DNA of 64,000 bases from Bacteroidales bacterium (GTDB lineage: Bacteria > Bacteroidota > Bacteroidia > Bacteroidales > P3). Both the position numbers and the translations under genes were made by a program. Within the stretch, counting starts at the first letter, position 1. The number at the start of each line of letters is the position of its first letter. Shown here in pieces: positions 16,929 to 26,094 of the stretch. The notes below the pieces were generated by a model, which saw only the letters and a list, made by a program, of their open reading frames with translations, did not search any database and was not told the DNA's origin. The stretch lies in the NCBI GenBank assembly GCA_017960475.1, contig JAGCZH010000018.1, forward strand, positions 124,001 to 188,000. The letters are read 5' to 3'.

Positions 16929-18103
16929 AACGTATAGCAATTTTTTCAAGCATTATGATTCTGTTGGCTTTCACAGCCAACGCATCGGCACAAACAAAGA
17001 GTGTACGAGAAAGTATCAGCAATGACAACATAACCAAGGTCAATGTAATTGGCAAATCGCGTGTTGTCTGGGTACACGACAACGAACGCTACATTGATGT
17101 TACATGGTTTACCAACGACGTGCAACAACCCGATAGTTATGGTATCAGTATTGATGATAATACACTTACTTTCAATGATGATCAGGGTTTGCTTCGCTAT
17201 GAGCTGCACCTTGACAGCAGCACCAACCTTGATATCTCGGTAGATGATAATGCCCGTTTCACCTGGCCCAATGGCAGTGTGAATGTGTCGCGCAAAATGG
17301 GTGAAATGAGCTGGAGTGGATTGATTAACGAGATGAAAGGCTTGATTGACGAATTGGTGACCACCTACGACAGCATAGCCACCATAGGAGATAATTCAGG
17401 CAAAGTGGCAGAGTCACATGTTAAAAATAAAGCCAAAGAGCGTAAATATAGTTTTTCGGACCGTACCAATTTCGACTTCCATTGGGGGTTCAACAATTGG
17501 GGGGATAAGTGGTACAATGGTTTGATGAAGATGGAGGGACCTTACAATTTGCGTACCAGTTTCAGCAGTTTCCAACTGTCGGAAAACTATGCCGTGATGA
17601 TGACTGAGCATACCAAATTCAGCATTGGTATCGGGTATGAGTCGGATGTGTATAAATTCACCGACAACTATGTTACAATGGATGCCAATACAGGTGCTTT
17701 GACGGCACAGGATCAGGCAGGTGTTGATGCTAATAGCAATGTCTCTGGAAGCCACCTTGGCGACTGGTCCACACGTTTCGTCACCCGCTATGTTACTATG
17801 CCCCTGGAGTTTGAGTATCGTGACAAGGGCGTGATACGTAACTTCCGCATTGCTTTGGGTGTTATACCTGGTCTCTCTTTCAATGGAAAGCATACAGGAC
17901 TAAAGCATGAGCTTGAACAGCGTGGCCGCAATTATCAAGATGTGCAAAATGATATCAGCAAGTTTGTCAATCCGTATAAGATTGATGTCCGTCTCACCTT
18001 CAAGCTCAAAGGTTTTGGTGTGTTCCTTCAGGTTCCCACATTGCCTGTTTTCATCGACACCGACACAAAAGTCTATCCAATAAAGATTGGTTTCATGATC
18101 TGA
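16925..18103 (+). CDS. exported outer-membrane beta-barrel protein
   Basis: The 392-aa protein has a signal peptide (about 1-22, ending NASAQ). A beta-rich N-terminal part (VNVIGKSRVVWVHDNERYID) is followed by a C-terminal half with alternating barrel-like strands (FSIGIGYESDVYKFTDNYVT, FVTRYVTMPLEFEYRD, FRIALGVIPGLSF). It resembles the porin/PorT-like barrel group of Bacteroidota. Its coupling to the sigma/anti-sigma pair suggests an envelope target or sensor. The exact function is unknown. Confidence 0.7.
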   Translation: MKRIAIFSSIMILLAFTANASAQTKSVRESISNDNITKVNVIGKSRVVWVHDNERYIDVTWFTNDVQQPDSYGISIDDNTLTFNDDQGLLRYELHLDSSTNLDISVDDNARFTWPNGSVNVSRKMGEMSWSGLINEMKGLIDELVTTYDSIATIGDNSGKVAESHVKNKAKERKYSFSDRTNFDFHWGFNNWGDKWYNGLMKMEGPYNLRTSFSSFQLSENYAVMMTEHTKFSIGIGYESDVYKFTDNYVTMDANTGALTAQDQAGVDANSNVSGSHLGDWSTRFVTRYVTMPLEFEYRDKGVIRNFRIALGVIPGLSFNGKHTGLKHELEQRGRNYQDVQNDISKFVNPYKIDVRLTFKLKGFGVFLQVPTLPVFIDTDTKVYPIKIGFMI

Positions 18104-18124
18104 AAAGAAATAGTACCTTTCCCA

Positions 18125-18153
18125 GGGATATCCTAATGGATGTCCCTTTTTTT
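18125..18153 (+). terminator. Rho-independent terminator after the sigma operon
   Basis: GGGATATCC-TAAT-GGATGTCCC forms a 9-bp stem (one G-U pair) followed by seven T. An ATG at 18136 falls inside the stem, which argues against using it as the start of the next gene. Confidence 0.85.
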
Positions 18154-18186
18154 GCAATAAAAAACAGGATGGCTCGTTCTGGAAAT

Positions 18187-18864
18187 ATGGATGTTCAAGA
18201 ACATGTTTTTTTGCTGCGTGATGAGAAGTATGCCTCGTTTCAGGCCAAGTTGATACCTACTGTCGCGGCAGAGCGCATAGTAGGTGTGCGTACGCCGTTG
18301 CTTCGCGAAATGGCTAAGACTATGGTGAAAGACGGCGTTTCAGAGTCTTTCACTGCCACGTTGCCACATCGCTATTTCGAAGAGGACCAGCTTCACGCTT
18401 TTATACTGTCGCTGATAAAGGATTTTGAATTGTGCTTGTGTGAGGTGGAACGCTTCTTGCCATATGTCGACAATTGGGCTACTTGTGATCAGATGTCGCC
18501 CGGATGTTTTGTGAAAAACAAAGGCAGGTTGCTGGATCGCATCCGACAATGGATAGGGAGTCCCCATGAGTATACTGTGCGTTTTGCAATAAATATGCTT
18601 ATGCGGCATTTTCTTGACAAGGATTTCCGTGTTGAGTACAATGACATTGTCGCCGGCGTTCGTCGTGAGGAGTACTATGTTCAGATGGTGCAGGCATGGT
18701 ATTTTGCCACTGCCCTTGCCAAACAATATGACGAGACCCTGCCATATCTGGAAAACCGTTGCCTGAATCAGTGGACTCACAACAAGACCATACAGAAAGC
18801 CATTGAAAGTTTCCGTGTAAATACAGGTCAAAAAGAGTATCTGAAAACTCTGCGATGGAAATGA
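18187..18864 (+). CDS. AlkD-like DNA alkylation repair protein
   Basis: The protein is built of HEAT-like helical repeats of the DNA glycosylase-type alkylation repair family (PF08713). Family signatures seen are RIVGVRTPLLREMAK, VDNWATCDQMSP and RFAINMLMRHFL. Relatives excise 3- and 7-alkylpurines. I start at ATG 18187 (MDVQEHVFLL, 225 aa); ATG 18169 is also possible, while ATG 18136 lies in a terminator. It appears monocistronic. Confidence 0.85.
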   Translation: MDVQEHVFLLRDEKYASFQAKLIPTVAAERIVGVRTPLLREMAKTMVKDGVSESFTATLPHRYFEEDQLHAFILSLIKDFELCLCEVERFLPYVDNWATCDQMSPGCFVKNKGRLLDRIRQWIGSPHEYTVRFAINMLMRHFLDKDFRVEYNDIVAGVRREEYYVQMVQAWYFATALAKQYDETLPYLENRCLNQWTHNKTIQKAIESFRVNTGQKEYLKTLRWK

Positions 18865-18951
18865 CAACATTACACTCTTGCATCACAATAAATTGTCTCA
18901 ATATACGTTAAATAAAAGATTTTATTTGTCAGACACTACAACCCCAATCTT

Positions 18952-19563
18952 ATGAATGGAAAAGATATTTGCAAGGAGCTGAAGTCACTGCGCCGTCAGA
19001 TTGCTTCCGACAATGGAATTCCACTTGACATTCCTGAATGTGACTTTAAAGGTGAGTGCAACGGAACCTGTCCCCGTTGCGATGCTGAACTGAAATCTTT
19101 GGAGAGACAATTGCAGCTTCGCAATGCGATTGGTAAGGCCGCAGTGATTGCCGGTGTGGCTTTCTCGCTGGCGTCATCGCAGCCAGTCTTTGCGTGTGAT
19201 ACGCACGACAGCAATGACATTCCTAGAGAACAATGTAGAAAAGGGAAGTGTACATTGAGCGGTACCGTTGTGTTTTCGAGAGATTATGAGCCTGTTTGGG
19301 GATGTACAGTGTTGCTGAAACAGAATGATGAGGTTGTAGCCACCGCTGTGACCGATTCTTTGGGTGTGTACCGATTTGAGCGTATAAAGAAAGGTGATTA
19401 CGAGATTTGTTTCATATACAAAACGACAGATATTAAAAAGCTAGTTTCGGTAGAGGAGAGGCAATCAGTGTTTCATGCTATAATAGAGAAACAAGAGCCG
19501 ATGCTGATGGGTATTATACCCGTTCGAGTTGAGGATCCTGAAATTGAAGGTAGGGTTAGGTGA
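18952..19563 (+). CDS. Cys-motif membrane protein with carboxypeptidase-regulatory-like domain
   Basis: The 203-aa protein has a cytoplasmic N-terminus with five cysteines (7, 30, 36, 40, 43), the last four in a pattern C-x5-C-x3-C-x2-C within CDFKGECNGTCPRCDAEL. A hydrophobic segment at about 60-81 ends VFAC, which looks like a lipobox or cleavage site placed unusually far inside. An exported beta domain (LSGTVVFSRDYEPVWGCTV ... SLGVYRFERIKKGDYEICF) resembles the carboxypeptidase regulatory fold. I recall the GTCP-x-C-x-AEL head from other Bacteroidales proteins next to small radical SAM enzymes, as here (41 nt). Function is unknown. Confidence 0.7.
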   Translation: MNGKDICKELKSLRRQIASDNGIPLDIPECDFKGECNGTCPRCDAELKSLERQLQLRNAIGKAAVIAGVAFSLASSQPVFACDTHDSNDIPREQCRKGKCTLSGTVVFSRDYEPVWGCTVLLKQNDEVVATAVTDSLGVYRFERIKKGDYEICFIYKTTDIKKLVSVEERQSVFHAIIEKQEPMLMGIIPVRVEDPEIEGRVR

Positions 19564-19604
19564 TTTTGATGAAGAAAAGTGTTTTTGAGTTGTAAACTCT
19601 CGTA

Positions 19605-20225
19605 ATGGAGCCAGTTCCTTTCATAGGTGTTGTTAGACACCGCATTGGTGTCGATGGTGAAGGTGTCACTACCTTGGCGGCATTTCATGGCTGTCCGTTA
19701 CGTTGTCGCTATTGTCTTAATTCTGCGTGTTTTGGACCCAGTGAAAAACTGCCACGATACACACCGGAGAGTCTTTTCGAAAAAGTACGTATCGACAATC
19801 TCTATTTTCTTGCCACAAATGGAGGTGTCTGTTTTGGGGGTGGAGAGCCACTACTTTATCCCGATTTTATCAAGTCGTTCAGAGGACTATGTGGCAACGC
19901 ATGGAAGCTCACCATAGAATCCTCGCTCAATGTGCCACCTAAGTCGTTGGACACAGTGCTTGATGTTGTCGATGACTTTATAGTCGATGTCAAGGATTTG
20001 AATCCTGCTATTTATAAGGAATATACGGGGTGTGGTAACGACAATGTTGTCGCCAACTTGCAGCGGCTCATAGAACAAAAGGGGCCGGAGCATGTCATTG
20101 TGCGAGTCCCTTTAATAGCGGACTATAACACAGAGGAGGACCGCAAAGCCACTGTTGACAAGCTGCGTGGTTGGGGTGTCGTTAGAATAAACAAATTTGA
20201 ATATATTGTTCCTTCAAAAAAATGA
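19605..20225 (+). CDS. small radical SAM protein, activase-like
   Basis: The 206-aa protein carries the radical SAM cluster motif C-x3-C-x2-C (Cys30, Cys34, Cys37 in HGCPLRCRYC) and the SAM-binding GGGEP near residue 80. VDDFIVDVKDLNP, as in glycyl-radical-enzyme activases, follows. No SPASM or extra cluster domain is present and no glycyl radical enzyme gene is nearby. It sits 41 nt after the Cys-motif protein and 7 nt before dtd. Its substrate is unknown; the neighbour is the obvious candidate. It could instead activate a glycyl radical enzyme encoded elsewhere. Confidence 0.85.
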   Translation: MEPVPFIGVVRHRIGVDGEGVTTLAAFHGCPLRCRYCLNSACFGPSEKLPRYTPESLFEKVRIDNLYFLATNGGVCFGGGEPLLYPDFIKSFRGLCGNAWKLTIESSLNVPPKSLDTVLDVVDDFIVDVKDLNPAIYKEYTGCGNDNVVANLQRLIEQKGPEHVIVRVPLIADYNTEEDRKATVDKLRGWGVVRINKFEYIVPSKK

Positions 20226-20232
20226 TAAATGT

Positions 20233-20694
20233 ATGAGGGTTGTGATACAAAGAGTTAGATCGGCTTCTGTCGACATTGAGGGAGTCAGGAAGTCGGAAAT
20301 AGGGGATGGGCTCCTGATACTGCTTGGCATAGAGGATCGTGACACTGATGAGGATATCGACTACCTTTGCCACAAGATATCCAATATGCGAATTTTCAAT
20401 GATGAGCAAGGTGTGATGAATCGTCCTGTAACCGATTTCCCTGATGCAGGCATTCTGGTTGTAAGTCAGTTTACTTTGATGGCTTCCACTCGCAAAGGCA
20501 ATCGTCCCAGTTACATTCGCGCCTCGCGTCCCGATTTTGCCATTCCTATGTATGAGAAGTTTTGTGAAGTGCTTTCATCGTTGATAGGTAAGTCGGTTCA
20601 AACGGGCACTTTCGGTGCAGACATGCAGGTGGGTCTTGTCAACGATGGTCCTGTGACAATTATTATGGATTCGCATCTCCGTGAGTCCTTCTGA
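20233..20694 (+). CDS. dtd: D-aminoacyl-tRNA deacylase
   Basis: Dtd hydrolyses D-amino acids mischarged on tRNA. The 153-aa protein starts MRVVIQRVRSASVDIEG and has the family motifs SQFTLMAST (catalytic Thr region), RKGNRPSY, GTFGADMQV and the C-terminal NDGPVTI with its cross-subunit proline. Length fits the family. The frame stays open upstream, but the ATG at 20233 matches the conserved start. It follows the radical SAM gene after 7 nt and may be cotranscribed with it. Confidence 0.96.
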   Translation: MRVVIQRVRSASVDIEGVRKSEIGDGLLILLGIEDRDTDEDIDYLCHKISNMRIFNDEQGVMNRPVTDFPDAGILVVSQFTLMASTRKGNRPSYIRASRPDFAIPMYEKFCEVLSSLIGKSVQTGTFGADMQVGLVNDGPVTIIMDSHLRESF

Positions 20695-20728
20695 CATTTT
20701 TTCCATTAAATTATAAAGCCTTATCCAA

Positions 20729-21565
20729 ATGCAAAAAGTTGTTATTTTAACAGGAGCCAGTAGTGGCATAGGATATGATTCCGCAATAAAACTAGCCAAA
20801 CAAGGTCACAAAGTTTACGCTGCCGCCCGTCGTGTGGATCTTATGCAGCCACTAACCTCGTTTGGAGTTGTTCCGCTTAGTCTTGATGTCACCAATGAGG
20901 AATCGATGAAAAAGGCAGTTCAGACGGTATTGGATGCAGAGTCACGTATAGATGTCCTTGTCAACAATGCCGGCTATGGCTATTTTGGTGCTGTTGAGAA
21001 TGTTGCCATGGACGAGGCGCGTCGTCAGCTCGAGGTAAATGTTTTTGGATTGGCCAGGATGTGCCAGTTGGTGCTTCCAGTCATGAGACAGCAGGGTAGT
21101 GGTCTTATTGTGAACACGTCGTCAATAGCAGGCAAGATAGTGTTGCCTTATGGAGGATGGTACCATGTGTCAAAATTCTCTGTTGAGGCTCTCAGCGATG
21201 CTTTGCGCATGGAGTTGAAACCATTCGGTATCAATGTGTCGATGATAGAGCCAGGAGGTATAAAGACCGATTGGGGTATTATTGCCGCTAGACATTTGCG
21301 TGAATCATCGGAGGGTACACCCTATGAGAATTCAGCTTTGCGGGAAAGCCAATTGCTTCATGCCGCATACTCGGGTCGTTATCTTTCCTCTCCTTCTGTC
21401 ATTACGAGAGCCATCTCCCGAGCTGTCAACAGCCGTCATCCCAAGGCGCGTTACCGTACAGGTCGTTTTGCACATCTTGGGGTCTTTTTCCATTGGATGC
21501 TTCCAGCTCGTTGGTGGGACGCAATGATGAGAGGTTTTTGTAAGATTAAATTGAAACAGTTGTAG
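20729..21565 (+). CDS. short-chain dehydrogenase/reductase
   Basis: The 278-aa protein has a Rossmann fold with TGASSGIG (residues 8-15), NNAGYG and the catalytic YHVSK, with Ser in NTSSIAG. The C-terminal extension after GGIKTDWG is of the type seen in classical SDRs acting on lipids or steroids. The substrate cannot be told. It follows dtd by 34 nt and converges on the feoAB operon. Confidence 0.9.
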   Translation: MQKVVILTGASSGIGYDSAIKLAKQGHKVYAAARRVDLMQPLTSFGVVPLSLDVTNEESMKKAVQTVLDAESRIDVLVNNAGYGYFGAVENVAMDEARRQLEVNVFGLARMCQLVLPVMRQQGSGLIVNTSSIAGKIVLPYGGWYHVSKFSVEALSDALRMELKPFGINVSMIEPGGIKTDWGIIAARHLRESSEGTPYENSALRESQLLHAAYSGRYLSSPSVITRAISRAVNSRHPKARYRTGRFAHLGVFFHWMLPARWWDAMMRGFCKIKLKQL

Positions 21566-21588
21566 CTGGCGAGAGGGTGTGTTTGTTG

Positions 21589-21777
21589 TCAGACTTTTAT
21601 TTCGGGCAAATCAGGCTTGGAGTCGTGGCAATGACAATCCCCTTTGCCGCTCATAGGACAAGAGGAGCAAGAGCAGTGGCATTTGCTCTCTTTGTTTGTA
21701 AGAGAGAGATAAATCCAGCGAACTGTGAAAAACAGAGTCGCCGCCAATATTGCCCATACTATGATAGTTTGTATCAT
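21589..21777 (-). CDS. FeoB-associated Cys-rich membrane protein
   Basis: The 62-aa protein has one N-terminal membrane helix (MIQTIIVWAILAATLFFTV) and a Cys/His-rich tail (CHCSCSSCP, then CHCHD). This matches the FeoB-associated Cys-rich family (PF12669). It starts 21 nt after the feoB stop. It is presumed to help ferrous iron uptake, perhaps by binding or sensing iron at the membrane. Confidence 0.88.
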   Translation of the reverse strand: MIQTIIVWAILAATLFFTVRWIYLSLTNKESKCHCSCSSCPMSGKGDCHCHDSKPDLPEIKV

Positions 21778-21798
21778 TTGATAGTCATTCTATTTGAG

Positions 21799-24228
21799 TT
21801 ATATGAACAGGCTCCCTATCTGAAACAGAAGAGTCGACGCTATCCATGCCAGTCCTATTGTGTAACCCATTGTGAACAACGCCCATTTCCATTTGCCACT
21901 CTCATTCTTGATAGCGATGATGGTGCTGAGGCATGGCATGTATAGAAGAATGAATAGAAGCATTGACGCTGCTGAAAGAGGAGACATGTTCTGTACAACA
22001 AGTTCGGAAATGTGGCTGCTGTTCTCCTCGTCCTCGAAGTCCTCAAGGGCCTCGGCTTCTTCACTTGATGTCGCATAGACAACAGTCATTGTACTGGCAA
22101 CGACCTCTTTGGCGAAAACACCAGAAAGTAATGATACACTCTGTTTCCAATCAAAGCCGCAAGGCTGCATAACGGGTTCGATGGTCTTGCCAATCTTGGC
22201 CATTATTGAGTTTTCCGCCTGTATTTTTTTGTCCTCATTGGTTGGGAAATAGCTTAGTGCCCAAACTATTATGCTGGCGGCCAGGATGATGGTGCCCATT
22301 TTCTTGAGGTACTCTTTACCTTTCTCCCAAGTGTGGCGAAGCACAGCTTTGGCGGTAGGCATACGATAAGGAGGAAGTTCCATGACAAAAGGAAGGCTCT
22401 CACCTTTAACGACAAAGCGGCTGAACAGTTTGGCCATAATCACAGCCATTATCATACCAAGCAGATATAATCCTGTCAGAACAAGAGCAGCATATTTGCT
22501 GAAGAATGCTGATACCAAGATGACATACACTGGTATGCGGGCCGAGCAGCTCATCATAGGGATTACCAGCATGGTGAGGAGTCTGCTTTTGCGGTCCTCG
22601 ATGGTACGTGTGGCCATCACGGCAGGGACATTGCATCCAAATCCCATAATCATTGGTATGAAACTTTTGCCATGAAGACCCATCTTGTGCATCAGTTTAT
22701 CCATTATGAAAGCTGCGCGGGCCATATAACCGCTGTCTTCCATGAATGAGATAAAAAGATAGAGTATCAATATGTTGGGCAGAAAAACGATAACCGAGCC
22801 AACACCGGCAATTATGCCATCGGCAAGAAGGCTGCGCAAAGGGCCTTCATTCATGTGGTTGTTCACCAGGTCGCCCAGCCAACCAAATAGAGCTTCAATC
22901 CAATCCATAGGATAGGCTCCCAAGGCAAAGGTGCAGAAGAAGGTTATGAACATAAAGATCAGAAACACAGGATAGCCGAGCCAGCGGTGAGTGACAATGG
23001 AGTCAATACGGTCCGTAAGTTTGTGTAGTGTTGTCTTATTGTTTTTGGTATAGCATTCCGCTAATGCGCCGCGAATAAAAGCATATTTGGCATCGGTGAT
23101 AGCGCTTTCAATATCTTGGTGTGGACGTGATTCATTGGAGTGCGCCTCCTTAACGTGGTCGGCGTCGTCGATAGTGTGAAGATTGATTTTAAGGTACTCG
23201 TCGCCAATGGCATTTCTCATCTTCAGCACGCTTCCGTCAGGATCGCGTTCAGACACATATGTTTCGAGTTGTTTGTCGTTCTCAAGTAGTTTGATGCTGA
23301 GAAAACGTGTTGAGAGGTCGTCGCTAAAGCCGTGTTCGTAAAGTTCTGTGCGGAGCCGCTTTATGCAGCGTTCCAGTTCTTGACCGTGGTTGACATGGAT
23401 ATGTCGTGTTTTAGAATCACGCCCTTCAAATACTTCGATGATTTTGTCGAAAAGCGCATCTATTCCTTCTCCGTCTCGACCTGTGGTGGGAACTATGGGT
23501 ATTCCAATCAAGGTACTCAGTTGCTCGATATCTAGTTGATCTCCACTCTTCTTCAACTCATCGTACATGTTCAGAGCCATCACCATGGTGATGTCCATGT
23601 CGATAAGCTGAGTGGTGAGGTATAAGTTGCGCTGTATGTTGCTACCATCGACAACGTTAAGGATGATGTCAGGGTTTTTCTCAATGATGTGTTTCCTTAC
23701 ATACAGTTCTTCCGGAGAATAGGCGCTTAATGAGTAGGTTCCTGGCAAATCCACCAGATTGAAGGTGTAGCCTCTGTGCTGAAAGGTACCCACTTTCTCG
23801 TCGACAGTGACGCCACTGTAGTTGCCTACTCGCTCGTGGGCATGTGCAGCTATGTTGAAAATACTTGTTTTGCCGCAGTTAGGATTACCAACCAAAGCAA
23901 CGTTGATGGTTTTTTTGCGGTGTTCGGCAATGTGTTTAAGGGTTAATTCGGGTACTTCGATACTCTTGAAGTCGTCGTGGTTGACAATTTCTTTTTGGGC
24001 CTCCTCCTCAGTGACTATCTCCACCTTTTCGGCATCGCTGCGACGCAGAGAGACCTCAAAGTTCATTATGCGATATTTTATAGGATCTTTGAGCGGAGCG
24101 TTGAGAATGGCTTCAACGTTCACATCTTTAATGAAACCCATTTCGATGATGCGTTTTCGGAAAGCCCCATGTCCAGATACTCGAACGACTACACCTTTTT
24201 TACCTGTTTGTAATTCAGAGAGTAACAT
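21799..24228 (-). CDS. feoB: ferrous iron transporter, FeoA-FeoB fusion
   Basis: The 809-aa protein joins an SH3-like FeoA domain (about 1-75, LLSELQTGKKGVVVRVSG) to a full FeoB. The G domain has GNPNCGKT at 114-121, DLPGTYSLSAYS, and ALNMYDE in place of the usual NKxD. The membrane part has gate motifs with the conserved cysteines (FGCNVPAVMATR and MMSCSARIPVY). It imports Fe2+ across the inner membrane. The fusion is common in this phylum. Its promoter carries two short palindromes that could bind an iron regulator. Confidence 0.96.
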   Translation of the reverse strand: MLLSELQTGKKGVVVRVSGHGAFRKRIIEMGFIKDVNVEAILNAPLKDPIKYRIMNFEVSLRRSDAEKVEIVTEEEAQKEIVNHDDFKSIEVPELTLKHIAEHRKKTINVALVGNPNCGKTSIFNIAAHAHERVGNYSGVTVDEKVGTFQHRGYTFNLVDLPGTYSLSAYSPEELYVRKHIIEKNPDIILNVVDGSNIQRNLYLTTQLIDMDITMVMALNMYDELKKSGDQLDIEQLSTLIGIPIVPTTGRDGEGIDALFDKIIEVFEGRDSKTRHIHVNHGQELERCIKRLRTELYEHGFSDDLSTRFLSIKLLENDKQLETYVSERDPDGSVLKMRNAIGDEYLKINLHTIDDADHVKEAHSNESRPHQDIESAITDAKYAFIRGALAECYTKNNKTTLHKLTDRIDSIVTHRWLGYPVFLIFMFITFFCTFALGAYPMDWIEALFGWLGDLVNNHMNEGPLRSLLADGIIAGVGSVIVFLPNILILYLFISFMEDSGYMARAAFIMDKLMHKMGLHGKSFIPMIMGFGCNVPAVMATRTIEDRKSRLLTMLVIPMMSCSARIPVYVILVSAFFSKYAALVLTGLYLLGMIMAVIMAKLFSRFVVKGESLPFVMELPPYRMPTAKAVLRHTWEKGKEYLKKMGTIILAASIIVWALSYFPTNEDKKIQAENSIMAKIGKTIEPVMQPCGFDWKQSVSLLSGVFAKEVVASTMTVVYATSSEEAEALEDFEDEENSSHISELVVQNMSPLSAASMLLFILLYMPCLSTIIAIKNESGKWKWALFTMGYTIGLAWIASTLLFQIGSLFI

Positions 24229-24254
24229 TATTGTTGTGATTTCCTTTGATTTTG

Positions 24255-24300
24255 CAAAGTTACATATTCCCCTTTGATTGGGAAATCACTAATAGTAGTG
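24255..24300 (-). promoter_or_regulatory. feoAB promoter with two short palindromes
   Basis: On the minus strand TAACTTTG (24255-24262) is a perfect -7 box. Upstream lie TTCCC-8-GGGAA (24267-24284) and the palindrome CACTA-ATAG-TAGTG (24287-24300), over the expected -33 region. These are plausible operators for an iron-responsive regulator. No Fur box is proven. Confidence 0.5.
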
Positions 24301-24516
24301 ATTTTTTCAAATCGAATAGGGCTCATAACAATGCAAATTGCCAATGAAGAGGTGATGATTGTCAATAAAAATGTGAAATATTTTTGAGAGTCTTGTGTTT
24401 TTTAATTGATTGATATTATTTGAGATAATATGTATAAAAAGGTATTTAGGATTGTTGGCAAGTCGGTTTTTGGCTATTGAATTGGAGTAAGAACACGTTG
24501 TTTTAAAAAAAAATTG
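24301..24516. other. intergenic stretch between feoAB and the T9SS cargo gene
   Basis: This is AT-rich DNA with no gene or RNA that I can support. Apart from the two flanking promoters I see nothing in it. Confidence 0.4.
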
Positions 24517-24524
24517 TAAATTTG
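24517..24524 (+). promoter_or_regulatory. promoter -7 box for the T9SS cargo gene
   Basis: TAAATTTG is a perfect TAnnTTTG box. TTGTTTT lies about 16 nt upstream as a possible -33 element. The leader is about 95 nt and holds a hairpin CCAATT...AATTGG (24531-24551). Confidence 0.6.
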
Positions 24525-24624
24525 CAATGTCCAATTTTTTATAATAATTGGATAAAAATAATGTTTTTAAACTAGTTATATTGAATAATAATTACTAATT
24601 ATCAGTTTTATAAAACCATTTGTT

Positions 24625-26067
24625 ATGAAACGATTATCTATTTTTTTGTCACTCCTTTTTGTAGCGATGACAACCACGCCATTGTCGGTCGTTGCTTTGG
24701 AGTCGTCTATGCAAAGTAAATCTGGCGATGGCACCTCCGTGTACAATGTTGTGTGGAATGGTGAAACCAATGTCACCTACACAGCCACACCATATTCGGG
24801 ACTGTCTGCCACTTATGAAGACGGTAATGGGACCACACAGTCAACCATCCTCACTTTTGTCAATGGCAATGAGGTGTATGTGTCACCCAATTATCCTACT
24901 AATGTAGGTGTGTACACAGTTACAGCCACACCTGTTGTCGCTGGTGACAGTCTGGCACCTGCGACGGCAACAACAACATTGACCATTAATCCCGCCACAC
25001 TGCATGTTGACGGTACTATTGTTGTTATCACAAAATTCTATGATGGAAACAACATCGCGGAGGTCAGTAATCCAGGAACCCTTAATGGTTTGCTTGGCTC
25101 CGATGTTGTTACTCATAATGTAACAGCCCGTTTCAATAACCCCACCATTGGAATGAACAAGGATGTCACTGTCACCTACACTTTAGAGGGTCCTCAGGTT
25201 GGCAATTACCAACTCAACGAGTATGTCAAGGTTATTCAAAACGGAGCGATACTCGAGGCCATGCTGCCTGACACCTCGTTTGGCGGCGAGAATGGCATCA
25301 ACAGAGGTGTCCAAGTCGAAGCCTATGGCTATTGTGCTGGCACAGGTGCTATTCAGTATCGGCTCCTTTCGGGAGATCCCGACCAATACAGACTCGTCTT
25401 CAATGACCCTGCATTCACTGATGTGTACTGGACAAATCTTGACACTCCGGGTCTCACAGGCTCAATCGATATCAATATCCCGGCAGGGCTTGTTTCCGGC
25501 GACTATACGGCTACACTGTATTTCCGCAACCACAATTGCCCGGGTCTCTACAGCTCGCCTATAATTATTTCATTCCATGTTAATTTGCCGGAGACTTACG
25601 TTATGCCTCTTTACAGCGACGTAATCGCTTTGGTCGATACATGCCATTGCCTCACCGATATACAGTGGTATCATCGCGAGACTGGTGCCGCACAATGGGA
25701 CCTGATTCCTGGTGCCAACGACTACTACTATTGCCAGGAAGGTGGATTGACAGGTGAGTATTTCGTTTCGTGCAGGATGGATGGTATGGAGACTTTTACT
25801 TGTCCTCAGCAGAATATGAATGCCCTTATCAGCGACCAAACCAAGAGCGTTTATTCCTACCCCAACCCAACAACAGGTATGGTAAACGTCACAGTAGAAG
25901 GCTCTGCCACATCGACTCATGAGCTTCGTTTGCTCAACGAAATGGGAGTGGTGCTTGAGAAAGTCATCTTTACAGGTAATGCCACTTCAATAGACCTTTC
26001 TGCTTATAAGCATGGTAGCTATATCCTTACCGTTGACGGTAAAGTGACAAGGGTAATTAAAAATTAA
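24625..26067 (+). CDS. secreted protein with MBG/YDG-type domains and T9SS tail
   Basis: The 480-aa protein has a signal peptide (about 1-24). A domain resembling bacterial MBG repeats follows (TYTATPYSGLSATYEDGN ... VGVYTVTATP). A YDG domain is named for the motif in ITKFYDGNN and spans to about 205. The C-terminal part ends YPNPTTGMVNVTVEG ... YKHGSYILTVDG, a type A sorting domain for the type IX system. It should be exported to the surface. Its role is unknown, perhaps adhesion. OmpA follows after 27 nt. Confidence 0.82.
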   Translation: MKRLSIFLSLLFVAMTTTPLSVVALESSMQSKSGDGTSVYNVVWNGETNVTYTATPYSGLSATYEDGNGTTQSTILTFVNGNEVYVSPNYPTNVGVYTVTATPVVAGDSLAPATATTTLTINPATLHVDGTIVVITKFYDGNNIAEVSNPGTLNGLLGSDVVTHNVTARFNNPTIGMNKDVTVTYTLEGPQVGNYQLNEYVKVIQNGAILEAMLPDTSFGGENGINRGVQVEAYGYCAGTGAIQYRLLSGDPDQYRLVFNDPAFTDVYWTNLDTPGLTGSIDINIPAGLVSGDYTATLYFRNHNCPGLYSSPIIISFHVNLPETYVMPLYSDVIALVDTCHCLTDIQWYHRETGAAQWDLIPGANDYYYCQEGGLTGEYFVSCRMDGMETFTCPQQNMNALISDQTKSVYSYPNPTTGMVNVTVEGSATSTHELRLLNEMGVVLEKVIFTGNATSIDLSAYKHGSYILTVDGKVTRVIKN

Positions 26068-26094
26068 ATGTCTCAAGATTAAAAGAATCGTATC

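Noticed and set aside
18136-18186. Upstream ATG of the AlkD-like gene
   Set aside because: It lies inside a Rho-independent terminator stem, and the residues it adds do not resemble the family.
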